DNA of 45,108 nucleotides from a virus: the IMG/VR virus record IMGVR_UViG_3300028829_006345, positions 1-45,108 of that record; one strand, given 5' to 3'. The notes beneath the pieces were generated by a model, which was not told the origin of the DNA, did not search any database, and worked only from the letters and a program-made list of their open reading frames with translations. The position numbers were made by a program, and so were the translations under genes. Shown here piece by piece: positions 36,874-44,672 of the stretch; position 1 is the first letter of the stretch; every line of letters begins with the position of its first letter.

Positions 36874-38430
36874 TTAATATCCTACAGTTTTTTTAATTAA
36901 TGAACGTTTTCTTGTTGCATCATGATAATTATCAACAGCATCAGAAGAAAGTATTGATGTCATAACTAAATCTTCATCCGGTTCTAATAATATATCTTTT
37001 GCTTCTGCTTTAATTCCTAAGGCACTTGATGGTATCTCAGGTACTAATTGATAATTATTTGAAATGGTATCAGTTACTAATTCAACGATTAATGAATATT
37101 TTTTAGCAATATCAATTGAATGATTGATTCTTGTTACCATATATTTACCACTTAAATAAGCATCACCATCTTGATTTGTATTTTTAGGAAATACGAATTC
37201 AACAATATCACCAATAGCAATTTGTCCAGATGAATCACCAGGTAATACAACTTGTAAGATCAATGAATCAATACTTGCTTGCATCGCCAATCTTCTCTGT
37301 AGTATTTCTGCAGAATGTATTGTACGGTCTTGAGATTCAGGATCACCAGTATGAAACATTACAACACCAGCAACTGTGCTTGGACTTTCTTCTGAAAGTT
37401 TATGAGTTATATCACTATTGTTTGTGGTTAATAAAAATTTATCATTATTGATATGATGAAATTTTCTTGCATCTCTTTGATAATAAAATTCATTTGTTTT
37501 TACATGTCGCTTTTCAATATCAACAAACGAGTACTGAGAAGAATACATACCTCTTGACATATTTTTAAATACATCAAACTTCTCTTTAATTTTGTAATCA
37601 GTAACAATATTCCAAGCACCGAGGTTATCACGATTTATATTGTCTGCTGGTATGTACATTAATTTTTTATATATTTTTTCACTTGCTCGTTTTTTAAATA
37701 AATCTTCAAGACTAATAAAACGAAATTTATTGATATCCTGAAAGAAAAAGAATAATGTACCAGTTTCAGATATTGCTCTTTTACATAATTTATTTATTAT
37801 ACGAAAAGGTGAATAATAAGGTGCTAAGTATTTTTCAACATGTCCGGATTCAGTTTCAATTGAATAATAATTTGAAAATTTATCTTTATGTTTTATTGAA
37901 AAATCACCTTCTTTTGTAAACGAGATTGAAGAATCATCAATCATCTTAAAATACTTTATACAAATATATTCAATTATTTGTGAAACATTACCATCATTAA
38001 ATGCTTTTGATATTTTTTGTTTCTCACTTTCAATAGCAACATTTGATGTCAAGTATAATGTATACATGTATGAATTTTCATTCACTTTTGAAACAGGAGA
38101 AATTCCAGTTACTCGCATTCTCAACAATATACAAATGGGTGTATTCATTGAACGAAAACAAATTTCAATTGTTTCTTCACCAATGATTGGAAAATCTGTG
38201 AGCAAATGGTTTGCATCAACAATTGTGATAGATCCTGTCAAACAATTTGAATATAAATCTTCGTATATACTAAAATTAGTATAAACAAAATCAAGACCAT
38301 ATTGTTTAAACCGAATATCCTCACCTTTATCATCTCTTGGTGATTCAAGCATTAAAGAGATCAATTCATAATCACCGATTTGTTCGGGAAATAGATCTTC
38401 TTTTTTTGTTTTTGAAAATATTGTCCTCAT
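36874..38430 (-). CDS. baseplate central hub protein, gp27/gpD-like
   Basis: The product is 518 residues. The N-terminal block FVYTNFSIYEDLYSNCLTGS (residues 48-67), followed by ITIVDANHLLTDFPIIGEET (68-87), is the first-barrel pattern of gp27-type hub proteins in marine T4-like phages. A late segment, GDIVEFVFPK then YLSGKYMVTRINHSID (about 425-460), matches the second-barrel end of the same fold. gp27 trimers connect the tail tube to the gp5 spike, and the next gene is indeed gp5-like. The start overlaps the gp53 stop (ATGA). T4 gp27 is 391 residues, so this one is longer. Confidence 0.8.
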   Translation of the reverse strand: MRTIFSKTKKEDLFPEQIGDYELISLMLESPRDDKGEDIRFKQYGLDFVYTNFSIYEDLYSNCLTGSITIVDANHLLTDFPIIGEETIEICFRSMNTPICILLRMRVTGISPVSKVNENSYMYTLYLTSNVAIESEKQKISKAFNDGNVSQIIEYICIKYFKMIDDSSISFTKEGDFSIKHKDKFSNYYSIETESGHVEKYLAPYYSPFRIINKLCKRAISETGTLFFFFQDINKFRFISLEDLFKKRASEKIYKKLMYIPADNINRDNLGAWNIVTDYKIKEKFDVFKNMSRGMYSSQYSFVDIEKRHVKTNEFYYQRDARKFHHINNDKFLLTTNNSDITHKLSEESPSTVAGVVMFHTGDPESQDRTIHSAEILQRRLAMQASIDSLILQVVLPGDSSGQIAIGDIVEFVFPKNTNQDGDAYLSGKYMVTRINHSIDIAKKYSLIVELVTDTISNNYQLVPEIPSSALGIKAEAKDILLEPDEDLVMTSILSSDAVDNYHDATRKRSLIKKTVGY

Positions 38431-38936
38431 GCGTTATTTAATGTTTGTGCAAAATCATTGTGTATACGAATCATCGAATTATTATCGAATGTTTTAATTG
38501 TTCTTTTTCTTTCATTGTCTTGCATAAATTTATCATAATTTGACAAACTATAAGATTTATTTGGTGAGTGTTGAGATACCTCTGTGCCACTTGCATCGTA
38601 CCATTGATATACTGACTTCATTGCATTTCGAATTGAACCATGTTTTTTAATAATTAACTTATCAAGTATTTCTGACGGATGTATCCAATCATCAAAAATA
38701 TTATAAACATTATTTAAAATTAATAAAACATATGTGTAATCAACTGTACCATATAATTCATAGCTTGCTTGTTCAGGGCGTTGTTCTGCATCAAGAGAAT
38801 ATGAATCTTTGATCAAATAATCATCGTTTCTTGTAATGTAATCCATAATCTTTGTACGAATTGAAATATCAATTAGCGAAACATTTACATTTTCAACTTT
38901 TACTAAGGTTTTTGGAAAATTACGAAAATAATTCAT
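38427..38936 (-). CDS. baseplate wedge protein, T4 gp53 family
   Basis: The product is 169 residues (T4 gp53 is 196). The diagnostic block R53-P-E-Q-A-S-Y-E-L-Y-G63, followed by YTYVLLILNNVYNIFDDW and HPSE, mirrors RPEELANAIYG, LYWVLLMCNDNYDPYYGW, SQE in T4 gp53. gp53 clamps neighbouring wedges and has a LysM-like fold. Both ends overlap neighbouring genes by ATGA, giving tight coupling to the gp48/54-like and gp27-like genes. No anomalies. Confidence 0.9.
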   Translation of the reverse strand: MNYFRNFPKTLVKVENVNVSLIDISIRTKIMDYITRNDDYLIKDSYSLDAEQRPEQASYELYGTVDYTYVLLILNNVYNIFDDWIHPSEILDKLIIKKHGSIRNAMKSVYQWYDASGTEVSQHSPNKSYSLSNYDKFMQDNERKRTIKTFDNNSMIRIHNDFAQTLNNA

Positions 38937-39832
38937 TTGAATATATCCTCAACTATTGGTTTTGGCTTTCTTGATATTGTAACACTTTCTCTTGTAAACT
39001 GTTCTTTTTCTTGAATACCTAAATTTAAAATTGTCTGTGAATAGTAAACTCGACTATCTTCCTTTTTCATTAAAGATAATTCTACACCTTGCTGATGTTC
39101 TTCATGTGATGCATCAAAGAAAATACCATAACAAGGTAAGATATTGAATTTATCAAATTCTTTATTGTTAATAAAAATTGTCATCCAAATTTCATAAGGA
39201 TATTTAAAATGATTATCATACTTTAAGTCTTTACTATTCATTCCACCATTAGCAGTTGTCGGCAAAATGTTCTTCAGAAAAGTTTTTTCAATTTTAAGAA
39301 TTGTATCGGCTTCAGCAATATTTCTTGGTCTTAATGTCCAACTTAAACGAAAGAAACGATAGTGTGATGCGCTACCATTAAACATCAACATTAAGTTTTG
39401 ATTATATGCCATGCCATTTTTATATGCAAACGCTTTTACTGCATCAACACTTGATGTTGTTATTTGTGTGTTTACATATGATTTAATGCCATTTTTAATT
39501 GCTTCGGTTGACAGGGCATTTGCGAATACCTTTTCAATTGACTCAGCACTTAGATCATTCATCCTCTTTGCTTCATTGTACAATAGAGAACCAAGAACAC
39601 CAAGATTTGTTTCATTATAAGCTATACCTAATACATCACGAAATAAGTCAGGAGTTACCGGTAAAAAGATATCAGGTTTATATCGATTATACTTTGCAAG
39701 ATTTATACTTGTTGGATCATATGTAACACTAGGACTTGTTTTAGTTTTTTCATAAAACTGAAATCGAATATAGTTTTTTATAAGTCCTGTACCTAAATCG
39801 GCAGGAAACCTTAATTCATTCGGTGTTGACAT
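38933..39832 (-). CDS. tail-tube cap/initiator protein, gp48/gp54 family (copy 2)
   Basis: The product is 299 residues. The N-terminus ELRFPADLGTGLIKNYIRFQ and the mid block NLMLMFNGSASHYRFFRLSW, followed by RPRNIAEADTILKIE, are typical of the gp48/gp54 tail-tube initiator family in marine T4-like phages (NPxLELMFxG..., LxPRxxxEA). These proteins sit on the hub and begin tube polymerisation. It is one base downstream of a related 320-residue gene, and the pair equals T4 genes 48 and 54. Which copy corresponds to which T4 gene cannot be settled from sequence patterns alone. Confidence 0.82.
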   Translation of the reverse strand: MSTPNELRFPADLGTGLIKNYIRFQFYEKTKTSPSVTYDPTSINLAKYNRYKPDIFLPVTPDLFRDVLGIAYNETNLGVLGSLLYNEAKRMNDLSAESIEKVFANALSTEAIKNGIKSYVNTQITTSSVDAVKAFAYKNGMAYNQNLMLMFNGSASHYRFFRLSWTLRPRNIAEADTILKIEKTFLKNILPTTANGGMNSKDLKYDNHFKYPYEIWMTIFINNKEFDKFNILPCYGIFFDASHEEHQQGVELSLMKKEDSRVYYSQTILNLGIQEKEQFTRESVTISRKPKPIVEDIFK

Positions 39833-39833
39833 A

Positions 39834-40796
39834 TTAGGTATAGTTTATATCTTCACTTGTTGTGACGGTAATATCTGTTAATGATACACGAAGATTATAC
39901 ATTGTATGAAAATATTCATCATTATATTGAACCATTGGCGGATGTGGTCCGCTGAGGTCATGTTCAAGATAAATGTTTCGAATAACAAGTTCTTTTGGAA
40001 AATTTGTTAAGTGTGTTATTTCTTCAAGGTCTGTTGCTTCTGATAAATTTCCATAATTGTTGTTGACTTTTCTTTCAAACAATTTAATCTTAACTTTATA
40101 TGGTAATTTATATGTTACACTATACAACCCAGAAGGCATCACAGGATTGTTTTCTTTTACATCTCGAGTTTCATTTTTATCTGAAAAAGAAGAAACAGCA
40201 ACTTCTTGTATTTTATCAAGCATTGTTTTATTGTCAATTTTAGGTAGTGCTGCTTTCTGTAAGACCGCAATGATTGTCTCAATTGAATCTGCATCTTGAT
40301 AATTGTTTGGAAATATATTCCATTCAAGAATGAAATCACGAACTTTATCAACACCTTCAAACATCAGTGTATGATTTGATCTTACCGTTTGACCAAATGC
40401 TTGATTGATAATTGGCAATCCAAAACTAGTTGCCTGCATAACTTGTTTATCAACCCAAGTTGATGCCGCCTTTGATGCTTCTTCAACAACCGTACCCATA
40501 CTTTCCATAATTCCAGAAACAAGACCAGTTGTTCCTGAAGAATTGAAAGCATCACGAACTCGGTCAGAACTATTCATGACAAGTTCACCCGAGATTCCTA
40601 AGTCAGCACCTCTCCAATTGATCAAGTGGTTCTCAATTAACAATCCTTTTGGTGCAGGTAAGTATATAGATGCCTTTGTTTTATCATCAGGTGTTCCTAC
40701 TGCTGGATCAATTTTGTTCTCAACAATATCCATTCTCATAAATATTTTTTGAAAATCTCTTTTTTTGTATGGATATGTTAAAACAGTAACTGACAA
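39834..40796 (-). CDS. tail-tube cap/initiator protein, gp48/gp54 family (copy 1, TTG start)
   Basis: The product is 320 residues. IYLPAPKGLLIENHLINWRG (about residues 44-63) and HTLMFEGVDKVRDFILEWNI, then P-N-N-Y-Q-D-A-D-S, correspond to blocks in the gp48/gp54 family, shared with the next gene. No ATG lies near the expected N-terminus; the TTG at 40796 keeps the VLTYPYKKRDF start expected of this family, with AGGT upstream. The first ATG would be residue 20. It is the first gene of the minus-strand tail operon and diverges from the gp4-like gene with only eight bases between starts. Confidence 0.8.
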   Translation of the reverse strand: MSVTVLTYPYKKRDFQKIFMRMDIVENKIDPAVGTPDDKTKASIYLPAPKGLLIENHLINWRGADLGISGELVMNSSDRVRDAFNSSGTTGLVSGIMESMGTVVEEASKAASTWVDKQVMQATSFGLPIINQAFGQTVRSNHTLMFEGVDKVRDFILEWNIFPNNYQDADSIETIIAVLQKAALPKIDNKTMLDKIQEVAVSSFSDKNETRDVKENNPVMPSGLYSVTYKLPYKVKIKLFERKVNNNYGNLSEATDLEEITHLTNFPKELVIRNIYLEHDLSGPHPPMVQYNDEYFHTMYNLRVSLTDITVTTSEDINYT

Positions 40797-40804
40797 TTGT
40801 ACCT

Positions 40805-41245
40805 ATGCGTAAAACAAAATATCGTCAAGGGAAGTTTGTACCGAAACACATTGAAAAATATAAAGGGAATTCTCGTAATGTTATTTATCGGAGTTCCTGG
40901 GAAAAACGCATCATGGCGTTTTTCGATGAATCATCAAATGTACAATGGTGGAACAGTGAAGGTTTAATTGTTCCCTATATGAATCCAATTGACAAGAAGA
41001 TGCATTCATATTTTCCAGATTTTGTTTTCATGAACAAAAACAATGAAGTATATATGGTTGAGATCAAACCATATCGTGAAACACAACCACCAACAAGGCG
41101 AGGAAGAAATTATAAACAACAGGCGATTGTATATATTATCAATCAATCAAAATGGAAACAGGCTAAGGAATTTTGTGCAAAGCAGAATTGGAAATTTGTA
41201 GTCTGGACAGAAAAGGAACTAGGTAAAATGGGAATCAACATCTAA
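40805..41245 (+). CDS. head completion nuclease, T4 gp4 family
   Basis: The product is 146 residues (T4 gp4 is about 150). The sequence from YRQGKFVPKHIEKYKG through YRSSWEKRIM, VPYMNPIDKKMHSYFPDF and EIKPYRETQPP to WKFVVWTEKEL follows T4 gp4 closely. P71-D72, E86-x-K88 and E33 fit a PD-(D/E)xK nuclease core. gp4 is needed to finish DNA-filled heads before tail joining. No good ribosome-binding site precedes the ATG at 40805, and its promoter would have to lie inside the divergent tail gene. Confidence 0.94.
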   Translation: MRKTKYRQGKFVPKHIEKYKGNSRNVIYRSSWEKRIMAFFDESSNVQWWNSEGLIVPYMNPIDKKMHSYFPDFVFMNKNNEVYMVEIKPYRETQPPTRRGRNYKQQAIVYIINQSKWKQAKEFCAKQNWKFVVWTEKELGKMGINI

Positions 41246-41269
41246 GTTGAGAATGTTTATAAGATCTAC

Positions 41270-41300
41270 TTGACTATGTACACTACATATGATATAATCA
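41270..41300 (+). promoter_or_regulatory. sigma70-type extended -10 promoter for the helicase gene
   Basis: TTGACT (41270-41275), a 17-base spacer and TATAAT (41293-41298) with TG one base upstream (41290-41291). The block 41284-41300 repeats the one at 3962-3978 with two differences. It lies about 45 bases before the helicase GTG, inside the 100-base gap that follows gp4. Confidence 0.85.
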
Positions 41301-41345
41301 GATAGGTGTTTTATTTGACCTGGAACCTTATCATATGGAGTAAAC

Positions 41346-43211
41346 GTGAAAAAATATGAAATAACAACCTTTGTGAGTGAGCTTCCACATAGCCTCTTGT
41401 TTTGTAAGGATAACTATAGTACTCTGATTGATTCGCCAACAGGTACTGGCAAAACTGAACTGATGTTTCAACGGGCAAAACTTCTCGAGAAAGTAATCAT
41501 TGCCTTTCCTTACACATCACAAGTTCTTCAGCAACAAGAAAAGCATCCTAATTTTCAATATCTTCTTGACAATCAGAACTTTGATTCAGATCTTGGTACT
41601 AAAATTGTTTGTACCTATGATAAACTTGTATCATTGATCAAGAGAGACCTAGACCTGAATGAATATGAACTTCATCTTGATGAATGTCATAATCTATATC
41701 TTGCTGCAAACTATCGTGGCAATGTCATGTACTATATCTCAAACGCAATACGGCAGCGTTCATTCAAAAAAGTCAATTTATTTTCAAGTACATATGAACC
41801 AAGATATCTAAGTAACTTCTTAATTGTTGATGAGCATATCAAAATCACACAAAAGAATCGAAAGAAAGATGTAGTTACTTGTGTTCATATTGAGAATAGT
41901 GATAAAGTTACAATGAATGAGGTAATGATTAATCACTTCACACGAAATGTCGAACGAAAAGAAAAGGTATTGATCTATCGAAACAATAAAAGTGAGAATG
42001 TAGCACTTGCACAATCTCTTGAAGACCTTGGATTCCGACCATTGTCAATCGATAGTGATCAGAAGAATGAAGAAGAGATCATTCAGATGCTAAAGAATGA
42101 ACGCATTGCTAAAGATGTCGATGTGATCATTACAACGTCCATGTTAACAGAAGGTATCAATCTACTAAACAAAAGTATTTCGCAGATACATTACATTGAT
42201 AAGGATAAGAGTGCTGATATCATTCGTCAATTTACCAGCAGAGCAAGAAGTGCAAATCATGAATCATACATCTGGTATAAAAAAGATGAAAACTTTGAGG
42301 TAAAGAAAGATGTATTTGAAGAATGGTATGATTTTACTGACAATGCTAAGTCACTTGAGATTGCTTTAAACACTCTTGCAAAAAATTCAGAAGAGAAAAA
42401 TCACAATCGTATTATTGATCAAACATTGAATACAATGTCAATGCTTCATAAATCATGGCGGCAATATGGCTTTCGTAATGTAAATGGTGAAGTAAAGATT
42501 GATTATACTCGAGTTGCAAATTATTTCTATGAACTTGATGTAACAAATCAAAGTCACAATTCATATATTCTAGGTCAAGAACTTGAAAAGTATAAGTTTG
42601 ATGTAAACTATACAAAGTTCTATGTAGAGATCAATAAGAATGATCAAGAACAATCAAAAGAAAATTCAAGAGTAGTTCGCAATGAACGTAAGCTTGAAAA
42701 AATATCAATCATTTCAAATTATATCAAGAGTGATGTCAATGTAAACAAAAGATTGCGTGAACTTCTACTGCAAAAGAATCGAACTGCATCTGAAAATCGT
42801 GAGATTAAAATTGCAAAAGAGTGGCTTGCTTTGAAGAAACGTCATGTTGATCCAAATGATATTCTTGAAATCATTAAGAATAATACAGTCAATCGTGCAA
42901 AGTATCGGCTATCTCTCAAGGCACAGATGCAAAATGATTTGTTGTACAAATACCTATCAAAGAATCTAAAATTGAATTATCGATATGATGCAAAGGAACG
43001 AAGTGATGTCCTGATTGCTGCTGAACAAGCGATTGAAAATGAACATCATATTAATCTAAATATAAAAAAGATACACACTGGTGAAATACATGGCAAAGCC
43101 AGCAAAGGTATCTTTGAAAATATTTTTAATATCCAGAAGCATGTACTTAACGGGAAGGCAACAATCAGCATAACATCTTTTGATCCGTTATTTTTTAATA
43201 CAACCAATTAG
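41346..43211 (+). CDS. superfamily 2 helicase/ATPase (DECH type)
   Basis: The product is 621 residues, with a GTG start preceded by GGAG at five bases. Motif I is P-T-G33-T-G35-K36-T37, motif II is D112-E-C-H115, an S-S-T motif III follows near residue 145, and motif VI is Q295-F-T-S-R299-A-R301. So residues 1-330 form the two RecA-like domains. The C-terminal 290 residues are charged and helical and match nothing I know. The architecture recalls viral origin-binding helicases of the UL9 type, but DNA repair or RNA roles are equally possible. Its own strong host-type promoter suggests early expression, unlike the flanking structural genes. Confidence 0.85.
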   Translation: MKKYEITTFVSELPHSLLFCKDNYSTLIDSPTGTGKTELMFQRAKLLEKVIIAFPYTSQVLQQQEKHPNFQYLLDNQNFDSDLGTKIVCTYDKLVSLIKRDLDLNEYELHLDECHNLYLAANYRGNVMYYISNAIRQRSFKKVNLFSSTYEPRYLSNFLIVDEHIKITQKNRKKDVVTCVHIENSDKVTMNEVMINHFTRNVERKEKVLIYRNNKSENVALAQSLEDLGFRPLSIDSDQKNEEEIIQMLKNERIAKDVDVIITTSMLTEGINLLNKSISQIHYIDKDKSADIIRQFTSRARSANHESYIWYKKDENFEVKKDVFEEWYDFTDNAKSLEIALNTLAKNSEEKNHNRIIDQTLNTMSMLHKSWRQYGFRNVNGEVKIDYTRVANYFYELDVTNQSHNSYILGQELEKYKFDVNYTKFYVEINKNDQEQSKENSRVVRNERKLEKISIISNYIKSDVNVNKRLRELLLQKNRTASENREIKIAKEWLALKKRHVDPNDILEIIKNNTVNRAKYRLSLKAQMQNDLLYKYLSKNLKLNYRYDAKERSDVLIAAEQAIENEHHINLNIKKIHTGEIHGKASKGIFENIFNIQKHVLNGKATISITSFDPLFFNTTN

Positions 43212-43222
43212 AACAAATAACT

Positions 43223-43747
43223 ATGAACTTACAAGAAGCTTTTCAATTTTGTGAGCAAAACAATATGCCTTATTGTTTCTCATTGTTTCAACCATACTCT
43301 GCAGATTTCTATCAATTTATGGCTGAAGCAAGAGAAAAAAATTTGAAGCATGAAGATGACCTTGAATTTCTAGGAACAACAGACCTGGGAACTTTTGATT
43401 TCATTGAAGAAGATGGTAACATAAAATATGTTCCACTTGATTTACCTGTAATGTGTGAAGCAAAGGCAGAGTATCAAGGACAAAAGGTTGAACTTAACAA
43501 GCCAAAAAGAGGTGGTGATAAAAAATTCTATGTGTATGTCCGTGATTCGAAATCAGGAAACATTCGTAAAGTATCTTTTGGTGCTGCTGATGGTGGTGGG
43601 AGCTTGAAAGTTAAATTCAATGATCCAAAAAAGAGAGCATCGTTTGCCGCTCGACATAATTGTAAAGGTGCTACAGATAAAACAACCCTTCCCAGATATT
43701 CGGCAATGCTAGGCATGGAAGTTAATAATCCTGGAGCATATTGGTAA
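43223..43747 (+). CDS. phage protein with C-terminal DUF5872-like domain
   Basis: The product is 174 residues. Residues 93-174 (KPKRGGDKKFYVYVRDSKSG, then KVSFG, then DPKKRASFAARHNC and a final NNPGAYW) match a small domain widespread in T4-like marine phages, which I associate with DUF5872. Its function is unknown; it is often near head genes. The N-terminal 90 residues are acidic and specific to this protein. It follows the helicase by eleven bases and precedes a homing endonuclease gene by three bases. The family assignment is by pattern only. Confidence 0.7.
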   Translation: MNLQEAFQFCEQNNMPYCFSLFQPYSADFYQFMAEAREKNLKHEDDLEFLGTTDLGTFDFIEEDGNIKYVPLDLPVMCEAKAEYQGQKVELNKPKRGGDKKFYVYVRDSKSGNIRKVSFGAADGGGSLKVKFNDPKKRASFAARHNCKGATDKTTLPRYSAMLGMEVNNPGAYW

Positions 43748-43750
43748 ATT

Positions 43751-44431
43751 ATGAAAAAACAAACACATAGCGCAAATGTCTACAAGATTACTAATAACAT
43801 AAATGGAAAAATTTATGTAGGAAAAGATGAAGGAGGTCAAGCTGAAGATTATATGGGATCCGGTCTTTTAATTGACCGAGCCTTTGAAAAATATGGACGA
43901 GAGAACTTTACGAAAATTATCTTAGAAGAGTGCGAAAAGTCAGTATGCGGAGAAAGAGAAAAATATTGGATAAAAGAACTAAAGTCTCAAGACCCTGACA
44001 TTGGCTATAATATTTCACCTGGTGGTGATGGTGGAGATACTATCTCAAACCACCCTGACCGTGAAAGAATTATTGAACAGATTGGTAATTCTCTAAAAGG
44101 TAGAGAATTCAGTGATGAACATCGCAAAAAGATTGGAATAAAAAGCAAAGGTAATCAATATGGGAAGTTGAATAAAGGTAAACCGAAGACAGAAGAACAT
44201 AAGGAAAAACTTCGTCAAGCAGCAATAAAACAGGCTCAAAGACAAAAAGAAACTGGACTCACAACAAAAGGTTTACCTGTAAAGGGCGCAGATCCTGAAA
44301 AACATTCAAAAGGACTCAAAGCAGCATGGGCAAGGCGAAGGGCGTCAGGTGAATTAGATACACCTGAATTTAAAGAAAGAATGAGAAAAATTGGAATGAA
44401 GGCTCATGATACTCCACGAACATACTGGTAA
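43751..44431 (+). CDS. GIY-YIG homing endonuclease with NUMOD3 motifs
   Basis: The product is 226 residues. The GIY-YIG domain spans residues 9-95: the NVY variant at 9-11, the YVG variant at 22-24, a KYGRENF block with a candidate catalytic Arg near 43-50, and the catalytic-Glu region G67-E-R-E70-K-Y-W-I. Two NUMOD3 DNA-binding motifs follow (about 112-130 and 138-156), then a Lys/Arg-rich tail. Such free-standing enzymes cut specific sites in related phage genomes to spread their own gene. It sits between two short-spaced genes, as expected for an inserted mobile gene, and its last seven residues resemble those of the gene before it (DTPRTYW versus NNPGAYW). Confidence 0.92.
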   Translation: MKKQTHSANVYKITNNINGKIYVGKDEGGQAEDYMGSGLLIDRAFEKYGRENFTKIILEECEKSVCGEREKYWIKELKSQDPDIGYNISPGGDGGDTISNHPDRERIIEQIGNSLKGREFSDEHRKKIGIKSKGNQYGKLNKGKPKTEEHKEKLRQAAIKQAQRQKETGLTTKGLPVKGADPEKHSKGLKAAWARRRASGELDTPEFKERMRKIGMKAHDTPRTYW

Positions 44432-44433
44432 AA

Positions 44434-44586
44434 ATGTCTCATTTTGAACAATTTGCAAATGTAAGAACAATTCAGAATTCAGTTGAACATTTTGTTTGGC
44501 ATCGTGATAAATATGATCGGATTGTTCGATTAGTCTCAGGTAAAGATTGGTATATACAAATGGAGCATGAATTGCCAGTTCATTGA
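44434..44586 (+). CDS. 50-residue hypothetical protein, possibly the 5' part of a frameshifted gene
   Basis: The frame opens at ATG 44434, two bases after the endonuclease stop, and closes at TGA 44584-44586. The product is rich in charged and aromatic residues (FVWHRDKYDRIVRLV, then DWYIQMEHELPVH). No family is recognised. The next frame (+1) is open from 44534 to TAA 44669-44671, one base before the following gene's ATG, and it looks like a natural continuation (FIEKEMWHRV and on). The intact gene may therefore run 44434-44671 (about 79 residues) with a one-base shift near 44575-44584. Confidence 0.5.
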   Translation: MSHFEQFANVRTIQNSVEHFVWHRDKYDRIVRLVSGKDWYIQMEHELPVH

Positions 44587-44671
44587 AAAGGAAATGTGGC
44601 ATCGTGTACTCTGTACAAATGATGATGTAGAAAACAATCTAATAATCTCTATCAAGGATATAAAATACTAA
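44567..44671 (+). CDS. 34-residue frame overlapping the previous one; possible 3' part of a shifted gene
   Basis: ATG 44567 overlaps the preceding small gene by 20 bases. The stop at 44669-44671 lies one base before the next start at 44673, the spacing usual in this genome. The sequence reads MNCQFIEKEMWHRVLCTNDD and ends in ISIKDIKY, with protein-like composition. It is either a short coupled gene or the end of a gene interrupted by a one-base indel. Confidence 0.35.
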   Translation: MNCQFIEKEMWHRVLCTNDDVENNLIISIKDIKY

Positions 44672-44672
44672 C

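Noticed and set aside
40741-40800. TTGAAA (40749) with TATGTT (40774) as a promoter for gp4
   Set aside because: The spacer is 19 bases and the -10 box is poor; not better than background in this region.
43304-43330. Capsid-targeting-like FYQFMAEA in the DUF5872-like protein
   Set aside because: It is internal (residues 29-36), whereas the T4 signal must be at the extreme N-terminus.
44605-44617. Inverted repeat TGTAC-TCT-GTACA as a terminator or operator
   Set aside because: Arms of five bases with a three-base loop, no T run, and it overlaps a likely coding frame.
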